From Asterias rubens (lineage: Eukaryota; Echinodermata; Asteroidea; Forcipulatida; Asteriidae): a stretch of 64,000 nucleotides of DNA. The notes under the pieces are model-generated. The model saw nothing but the letters and a program-made list of their open reading frames with translations. It ran no database searches and was not told the origin of the DNA. The stretch lies in the NCBI RefSeq assembly GCF_902459465.1, contig NC_047077.1:3720001-3784000 (forward strand), in the 5' to 3' direction. A program made the position numbers and the translations under genes. Positions 52,620 through 60,900 of this stretch are shown here, in pieces (within the stretch, counting starts at the first letter, position 1; every line of letters starts with the position of its first letter).

Positions 52620-53520
52620 TATGTTACAGGGTTTTTCGAAATACTAAAAAGTACACACATTTTAGCACGTGGGGGGAAGTACAAATTAATAGCGTGCAAC
52701 TCAAATTGAATGTTCTGTAATAATGCACAACATAACAACTTATGTTACTTGCTGCTAATTACACATTCGATACATTCTATCGATAAAAATTAAAAGGAAA
52801 TTGACTTTGTGATTGGTAGCTTTGATAATCACGGCCGACGAATGCTGAAGGTGATGGACACAATATTGAAATTATGCCCAAACTGCCCAAAATGCTAAAA
52901 ACCGTTTCCATTTCGGGAGAAAAAAAACCAACCGTGATTAGAACCTGGTCGGGACCCCTTAGTTTTCGAGTGCCACACCTTTACTATTCGGCCAGCCAAA
53001 ACAAAACAGTGACGGAGTTCAAATTCTATCAAGACCATACCGGGGGAGGGGGGGGGGCTGCCCGCAACAAGTGATTGCGGAAGTTTACGACTAATCTCAC
53101 ACAAACAGAGCTAGAAAATTCAGCCATTTGGCATTTTCGGAGGTGAAGATTTAAAGTGCCAATTGACGGCGACGAATGAGCAAAATTAAAAATTGCAGTA
53201 GCGGCAATAGAGAACGTTTTCACTGTAACTTTATAAGTTTGGGCGGCAAGATAGTACGTTGTGGCCGAGTGTTAATTGTTAATTAGTGGTGGTCGCTAGA
53301 AAATAAGTTTTGATTGCAATTTTCAACGTTGCGGCCGCAAGATAATTAGTAGTGGCCACAAGATAATAAGTCGTGGCCACAAGATAAAAAGTTGTGTTCA
53401 GAAGATAAGTGGCTGCCGCAAAAAGTTGGGGCCGTACGTGATGGCCGCAAGATAGTATAAGTGGCGTGCCGTGAAACCTATGATTTTTCCAATTGGCACC
53501 AATGGGACAGTGCAATAATT
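52620..53520 (-). repeat. Diverged partial unit at the right edge of the SRP array
   Basis: Spacer motifs of the array (TTCGGAGGTGAAGATTTAAAGTGCCAATT, GGGCGGCAAGATAGTACGTTG, TTGGCACCAATGGGA) are present with many substitutions and a local expansion of GGCCGCAAGATAA-like units at 53321-53460. A damaged copy of the tRNA-Ser-like element lies at 52931-52997 with a broken box B (GTGATTAGAACC). Older than the inner units. Confidence 0.75.
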
Positions 53521-53994
53521 ATAACAATGGTTTCGGGGAAAGAAATAAAATTTCGAGGATTCAAACAATTATTTTTTTAACCCATCCCTTTAGAGGCTCA
53601 TATTCTACTTGTAATCTGTGATGGACAAATAAAGTTGTTATAAATTGATTGTGACTAGGACCATCTAGGCTTACACTAAATCTGTCTCAAGGAAGCTGTA
53701 ACCAAAACTTGACAGAATACAAATAGTAACCAAATATTCAAGTGAACGAAACTTCTATGATCACCTTAGTTGCAAGTATCTCTTGGTATTGACAGGAGTG
53801 TAGTCGATTCGCATTTCCATCAATGCTACAATGGTAACATAAGTCAACATCACTCTTGCGCCTTTAGTCTGAAGCCAAAAGTAGGGTCGAAAATGGGAAC
53901 TGAAAATGAAACAGGTCACCTTATATGGAGATGAAATGGAGCAATTATGCACGCTTTCAATAATATATACATTTCCGTCAATAAAATGGGCTTC
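53521..53994. other. Unique sequence, nothing recognised
   Basis: No coding or repeat feature found between the array edge and the MITE at 53995. Confidence 0.4.
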
Positions 53995-54329
53995 TTTAAA
54001 ACAGTTGCTGGCAGTGTAAGCACTTTATGTAATCCACCATATACATAAACTGACAAACCTGTAGTTTGAGATCGATCGGCCATCTGGGTCACGAGAGAAC
54101 AGTGAAAACCGATTACTTTGCATTGCATCGATGCCAAAATGAAACGCTCACTGAGCGATAAACTCCAAACGCGAAGTTAGATTATTTATTTCTCGTCATT
54201 ATGACATTTCAGACAGAAATATTTCATTCGATGTTTTCAACTATCATCATCTTTAGACTGTGTAAGTTTTATGGAAATATGTGATCTTCACGATTTTTGT
54301 TTCTTACCAATTCTGCAACATTCCTTTAA
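53995..54329. mobile_element. MITE, GTTGCTGGCAGTGTAAGCAC family
   Basis: Starts CTTTAAAACAGTTGCTGGCA and ends CAATTCTGCAACATTCCTTTAAA. It shares CGATCGGCCATCTGGGTCAC and AACGCTCACTGAGCGATAAA with the half copy at 39463-39632 and much of 18467-18810. The left end is slightly shortened. Confidence 0.75.
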
Positions 54330-54821
54330 ATCACAGTGAGACTGCATTATGCAGAAAAGTGCCAAAAATCCTTATTTACATAAGGCTGGCGAATGGGACC
54401 TTTATGTCTGGCTTCTTGCGTGGGAACAATGCTGCAATTTGCTTGTTTCGCATCAGATGAAAAATACAGTAGAAGTAGCTTTCACCATTTTCACACGTAC
54501 ACTTTTCCGTTGTACCTAGGAAAGAGTTCACAAAAGAGACAGAAGTACGATATACCTGGCCAATATTCAAATTATTGTATTGTGTGCCTCAACATGAACC
54601 TGCACAACAATAACCAAATAACCATACTGAAGAGGAAGTAGATCCACAACAGCACACTGGAAGGTTCGCCTTCAAATCGTAAAGGTTTAAGAGCTATGAG
54701 TGTGACTTCTGATAATTCACCAAAAACGAACAAGATAAGACATTAACTTTCTCTGTTTTAAAAACCGCTCTTGATGTTGTAATATTTAAGTTCAGTTATT
54801 TATATGTTGTTGTCTCTACAG
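54330..54821. other. Upstream region of the EGF-HYR gene
   Basis: No element recognised. A TCTCTACAG at 54813-54821 could be an acceptor for a 5' UTR exon leading to the ATG at 54847. The promoter is not identifiable. Confidence 0.4.
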
Positions 54822-54846
54822 ATTTAACTGCTGCCGGTCGAGCACG

Positions 54847-54905
54847 ATGGATAACTTCTACGCTTGTGTGGCACTCCTGATGGCGACCAGTTTTGCCTTT
54901 TCACA
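54847..54905 (+). CDS. Exon 1, signal peptide
   Basis: ATG at 54847 with CGAGCACGATGG context. It encodes MDNFYACVALLMATSFAFSQ with a clear hydrophobic core and likely cleavage after FAFS. Donor CACA|GTTGAGT, a weaker GT site. Confidence 0.7.
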
Positions 54906-57900
54906 GTTGAGTATTCCTACGTGAAGTTTTGTATAATATAATTATAGCCTATATCAAATAATAAACCACAAGGGAAACTGACTGGGAACATTTGTTTTAA
55001 ATGATTTTTGGATTGAACAAAGAAAATTGACTAGAGCGGGATTTGAACCAACGACCTCCGGTTTAACGTGCCGGCGCTCTACCAACTGAGCTATCTAGCC
55101 CTATGTTGGTGGTCTCCCAATTTTGTCAATATCTTTGTTCGGGGGTGCCTGTCAGAAGCCATTAAACCGCAAACTGCCGTGTAGCCAGGGATCACACCCG
55201 GGTAACGATACAACCTGGGAAGCGGCAGACAGGGGATCACCTTAAGGGGATGCGACTTTTTTATATCAGATATCAAATAATAAACCACAAGGGAAACTGA
55301 CTGGGAACATTTGTTTTAAATGATTTTTGGATTGAACAAAGAAAATTGACTAGAGCGGGATTTGAACCAACGACCTCCGGTTTAACGTGCCGGCGCTCTA
55401 CCAACTGAGCTATCTAGCCCTATGTTGGTGGTCTCCCAATTTTGTCAATATCTTTGTTCGGGGGTGCCTGTCAGAAGCCATTAAACCGCAAACTGCCGTG
55501 TAGCCAGGGATCACACCCGGGTAACGATACAACCTGGGAAGCGGCAGACAGGGGATCACCTTAAGGGGATGCGACTTTTTTATATCAGATATCAAATAAT
55601 AAACCACAAGGGAAACTGACTGGGAACATTTGTTTTAAATGATTTTTGGATTGAACAAAGAAAATTGACTAGAGCGGGATTTGAACCAACGACCTCCGGT
55701 TTAACGTGCCGGCGCTCTACCAACTGAGCTATCTAGCCCTATGTTGGTGGTCTCCCAATTTTGTCAATATCTTTGTTCGGGGGTGCCTGTCAGAAGCCAT
55801 TAAACCGCAAACTGCCGTGTAGCCAGGGATCACACCCGGGTAACGATACAACCTGGGAAGCGGCAGACAGGGGATCACCTTAAGGGGATGCGACTTTTTT
55901 ATATCAGATATCAAATAATAAACCACAAGGGAAACTGACTGGGAACATTTGTTTTAAATGATTTTTGGATTGAACAAAGAAAATTGACTAGAGCGGGATT
56001 TGAACCAACGACCTCCGGTTTAACGTGCCGGTGCCTATGTATAAATCTTGAGACCGGACTCCCCCCTCCAGACTGCGTCTCTCTGGGGTTGATTCGATTC
56101 GACACGGCAAGCGTGCGATGTTTTTCACCACGTCGTGCACTCTAAAAACTAAAGAGTTGAATTCAACACTTGCATGAGTTCGGTGAGTGACTACACTTTG
56201 AAAGTGTTGGATCCAGCATCCAGTTTAACGTTTAAAAAGCTGATCCAACATTTCAAAGGAATTTATTGAGCAATGTTGAAATAACACTTAAACTGTTAAA
56301 CTAACCCTTTTTGCGTTGGATCAAAATGTTAAAATGCTAGATTTAACAAACAAAATACTGGATCCAACACTTTCAAAGTGTAGTCACTCACCGAACTCAT
56401 GCAAGTGTTGGATTCAACTCTTTAGTTTTTAGAGTGGTTGGAGCACGGCAGAGCTTGTCGTAAACAGCAGTGTTGAATCTTCTAAACTCAAAATATTGTT
56501 CAACAAACCACGCAATATTATGCGATTAAATGCAACTCTTCCCTTACAAAAAAAATAGGCTACACAATTACTGTGTAACTACTAAAAACTGAACAGTGAT
56601 GTAATAACGACGTCATCAGATGCTCGTGAATATTGTATACTGAAATTAACGCTATGTTGAATTATTGTTCAACCGTTAAAAGGAGTAAGTCAATTTTACC
56701 AGTTTAGCATTGACTTGTCAAAATAAGATTATTCAATTTCATAAGGAAGCGGGACTTGATCAATTGTATCAATTAGTGTAATACGCCTCTCTTACTTAGT
56801 ATACGTCACAATTCTAACCCAAATAAAAAACGAGGCCATAGGCCAGAGGCGTGTGTCCATGGCGGACACACGCCTCATTTTGGGGCAAGAATTATGACGT
56901 CATGCAATAACGTTAAGATAGGCGTGGTATAGTGGAAGTTCAATTTAAGAGTTGTCAACTTGATAAAAACAAACCCTAGTTTGATTGATTTAGGGCCAGT
57001 AAGCTAATTTGTATGCGTGTTAATGAAATTGAATGTTTCATTAAGTTTGTTGCTGAAAGTGGCCACGAAAACCTATATTTTCCTGATTTAAAACCCATGC
57101 ATCGTGTACATTGTGATACAACTTTTTACATTTTCTTGCAGAGGTACTACCTGTAGTTACAGTGTAACTGAAACCTATAAGTCTCGATGTGGCCCGTTTG
57201 GCTGGTTCCTATGTACTCGTTACAGGTTTGTTTACTTTTAGTCTTTAAAAACGCTAATGCCATATTTGGATTGGTGGCTGCAGCTACGACTAATTAGGGT
57301 GTCAAATACTCCTACATTAACGACACGGTAATCCATTCGTAGCACTATAGGCTCCAATTAGGACAATCGTACGGTAGAAACCACACACAAAAACAAAACA
57401 TGTATGACGTTTTTTAAGTAGAATTAAAACAAGTCAGCAACCTATACACGTTTAGTTGGTATTATTTGTCATTGAAATAATACTTTCCGCATAATTGTTT
57501 TTTGTTTGTTTTCTCTCTGATTTAATTCGTTCACAAAGTCTGAAAGTGTGCATGCGCCCGAGGTGATTTTGTGGGTTAACCTCCTATATTATCGTGGTGA
57601 TCGGAATTGTTTCGTCCAATGTACATTTACAAACAATAAATGTGGTGGATAAGAACCGATCAGAGTAGTGAGGACAAAGGATAGTCAATTGGATGGTCGA
57701 AAAGGTGATAACTGTGTTGTATGTACTACAATGCGGAAAGACTTGAAGGATAGTAGGCCAAGTTGCATCAAGATCATGCAACTAACAATAGTGTAACCGC
57801 AAACCTTTCTAAGTCTAAAATTGAAAACCGACTCGCAATGTGTACAATTATGTAATGTTTGTTTCCTTTGTACGGCAAAACGGGGGGGGGGGGTATTCAC

Positions 57901-60900
57901 ACATCGTTGAACTTGTATTTAAATTTAAAAGTGGCTTTAGTTTTAGATAAATTGAACAGAACTGAAACGTGTTATTTTGCTTAACTTGCAGAGAGGTTAC
58001 AAAGTATAGGTGTTGCGCTGGATGGCAAGGGTCCGTTGGTTCCGGATGTCCCACACGTAAGTTAAACTAGTGTGTGCTCTTCGTTTAGGTCCATATTTTT
58101 AAGCTAATCGTTGCAGAGAGGAAGTTAGACGATTTCTTGATTTTTTTTTATCCGTACAAGTACTCTTGTTTGCCAGTAGACGCGAAACCGATTTTTTTTT
58201 TCAATTTAAAGTCACCTGGAAGTGGTATTTTTTCAAAATAAAGCTTTTGTCACTAATATTATATGTGTTTTGATGAGTGGAATGTGAATAAACAGTTAAC
58301 GAAGGTTTTAAAAAATCAGTTCTTATGTTAGTTACAAATTTAAGAGTAGACCCCGACCCGAGAGGGCGCTGTTCGTGACGTCAATCGAGGCAGACTTTGC
58401 CTGTAACGCGTAGAGTAAACACAATTGCAAAATACATGTACGGACCAAGTCGTGAGTTTGTACGTTTTTTTCCGGCAAGGCCGACCAAGTGTATTCTGCT
58501 GAATGCAGAAAAACACTTTTTGAAATGTACCAACTCACGACTTGGACGTACATGTACTTTGCACGTGTGTTTACTATACGCATTGCAGGCAAAGTCTGCC
58601 TCGATTGACGTCACAAAAGGGGTAGGCGGAGTCAGCCCCCCAAACAACTTTATATATTTTGTAAACATATAAATCGTAACAAACAATTACTAAAAAAATA
58701 GTTTTATTGTTCGTAAGCATATACTCTTATGTTTGAAAGAAAAAAATATATTTCCAGGTGACTTTAAATAAGCCATCATTTATTGCAAACTGAAGCTTAG
58801 ATTTGGAGGGAAAGTCATTGATTAATGCGAGTTCTTTGAGCTGAACCCTACGAACTTTACACGTTGGCCATCAAAACCAAAGTCCTGTTTCTCTTGAATG
58901 GCAAACTTAAAGGTTCCTACAAATAATAATTTCTCTAATGCAATCACTTCGTGACATAGACAATGACTGGTTGTGAACGATTGAAGCTCGTTAACAAAGT
59001 GAAACAATGTCATTTTAATGAAAACTTACATTGTGTAGGTTTAAATTTAACTTTTAGAGATTAGGCTGCACGTCCGTTTAGACCTATCCGGAATGTGATA
59101 ATAAGTTTAATTTTGACAGATAACCAGTTGCACTCTCAAAGACGTGGATTTGGAATTCCAGAGGATAACAAATATCACTTCCCGCGAACGAAATTATACC
59201 TAGCTCCCTCAAAAATTTGTTTCGTAGGAAATTTCAATGGTCTAAAATGCCCCCCCCCCCCCCAATATTTTCATTTAACTGAAAGAGAGAGACGGCCGGA
59301 ATGTTATAGATCACACTGTGAAAACATCGTCGAAAATCCAACAGTGGTTAAATCTTGCTTTTTAATACATATACAACGAACTGAGCCGTTTAAACACACG
59401 ATAATCTAAAAAATAAATAATAAAAACTCAAAGATTTAAAAAATCCAGAATCTTGACATCATCGGACAAGTCGTTGATATTCTCACACACACAGCAATAT
59501 TTCCATGACTTCCGATTTAAATCTCAAACAGTACTTTTGCGTAGAGATGACAACGTTTTGACCTTGGATTTGTACACTTACGTATTAATAGATTTGTTGT
59601 ATTTATTTTTTATTTTAAATCTTCGGACATAATTCTTTGTAGGCAGGGGCCGTCCAGGGTAAGGCAAAAGTTTTAAAAACTGTCATCAAAGCGATGCGCC
59701 CTCTTATAGATGTTCTCTAAATGCTTTAATATAGTATTTGATAAATGGTTCTATAACGTAGGTCAGAAGCTCAGAGTAATTTAAAAACGACAACATTTCA
59801 AATGTAATGGTTATTGTCTTAAAAACAAAGTAATAGCCCTGTTTATTTGTTTCATTTATTTTTAAATGAGCAGCTGTGTGCAACCCTTCATGTCTTAACG
59901 GAGGAACATGCACCGCACCTAATACATGCCAGTGCCGGACTGGGTACACAAATACAACATGTACATCACGTAAGAAATAGATGTAGGCCTATAGTATGAG
60001 GGAACATACATTGAGATTAATTTAGGCATACCTAAAGTTTCGCAAACCAAAATAGTGTGAAACTTTTCGATTTGCTTTATTTCAACATTAGTATTAGATA
60101 TAAACTGTACAAGTAGTACATCTTGTCTAACAAGGGTAAACATCAAAGAGTTCTTTCTTTGAACAATCAAGTTAAATTATATTTCTTGAGACAATATTAT
60201 TCATGACCTCTTACCCCATACTTTTTTGGATGTGCTTGCCTTCGTGAATGAAAAATGCCACTCTGTCCCCCTTCAAATAAGGTAAAATAAGGCATTCTGT
60301 TATGAATTCCGCATATCAACTTTGAGTTTAATTAATACTTATTGACACAACCATAGAGTAAGGACAGAGATACAACCAATCAATACCAGAGGCGGGATAC
60401 GGCGATATATTGTGATAAGTATAATTTTGACAGATAACCAGTTGCACTGGAAGACGTGTATTTGAAATTCCCGGGAATATAAGTTATCACATCCTGCCAT
60501 AACGAATCGGTACCTCGCTCCCTCGAAAATTTGTTTCGTAGAGAATTTCAAGGGACTAAAATGCCTGCCATGTTTTCTTGATGATTTCCAGCTGTGTGTA
60601 ATCCATAATGTCTTAATGGAGGGACGTGCATTGCTCCTAACCAATGCAGCTGTCGGACAGGCTACAGTACTCCACGATGTACAGGTAAGAGTGCTTCTTC
60701 CTTTCCCTCCGCTGTAAAACGAAACAGAATCGGCTAAAATCGTGTCATACTTCAACCCTAAATTCCCTCCTTTTAACTGAAAGAGAGGGATAGAGACGGC
60801 CGAAATCTTGAAGATCACACTGTGAACAGGGTGTCGAAATTCCAGCAGTGGTTAAATGTTGCTTTTAAATGTATTTACAAGTACTGAGCTTTTTCAAATC

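Larger units (their letters stand above)
39633..53000 (-). repeat. Tandem array of ~1.86-kb units carrying SRP RNA, tRNA-Ser(CGA) and a tRNA-Ser-like element
   Basis: SRP RNA copies begin at 39633, 41495, 43355, 46533, 48410, 50272 and 52151, so unit spacing is 1860-1880 bp. The exception is one gap of 3178 bp, where a 1.3-kb transposon sits at 44747-46063. Within a unit, reading the minus strand from high to low coordinates, the order is tRNA-Ser-like element, tRNA-Ser(CGA), 7SL RNA, then a long non-coding spacer. Units 1-3 are almost identical; units 4 and 6 form a second type (see findings). Spacers hold a poly-G run and poly-A tracts of variable length. Confidence 0.9.
54952..56036 (-). 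repeat. 319-bp tandem array of tRNA-derived SINE units (3.4 copies)
   Basis: Units start at 54952, 55271, 55590 and 55909 (truncated). The copies seem identical base for base, so the array is very young. Each unit, read on the minus strand, holds a SINE body (GGTGTGATCCCTGGCTACAC, GCACCCCCGAACAAAGATAT) and a tRNA-like head. A single related copy is at 31585-31760. It lies in intron 1 of the EGF-HYR gene. Confidence 0.92.

Noticed and set aside
55028-55738. Functional tRNA-Asn-like genes in the 319-bp repeats
   Set aside because: Position 33 is C, the T stem has a mismatch and the unit body matches a dispersed SINE copy at 31585, so these are SINE heads.
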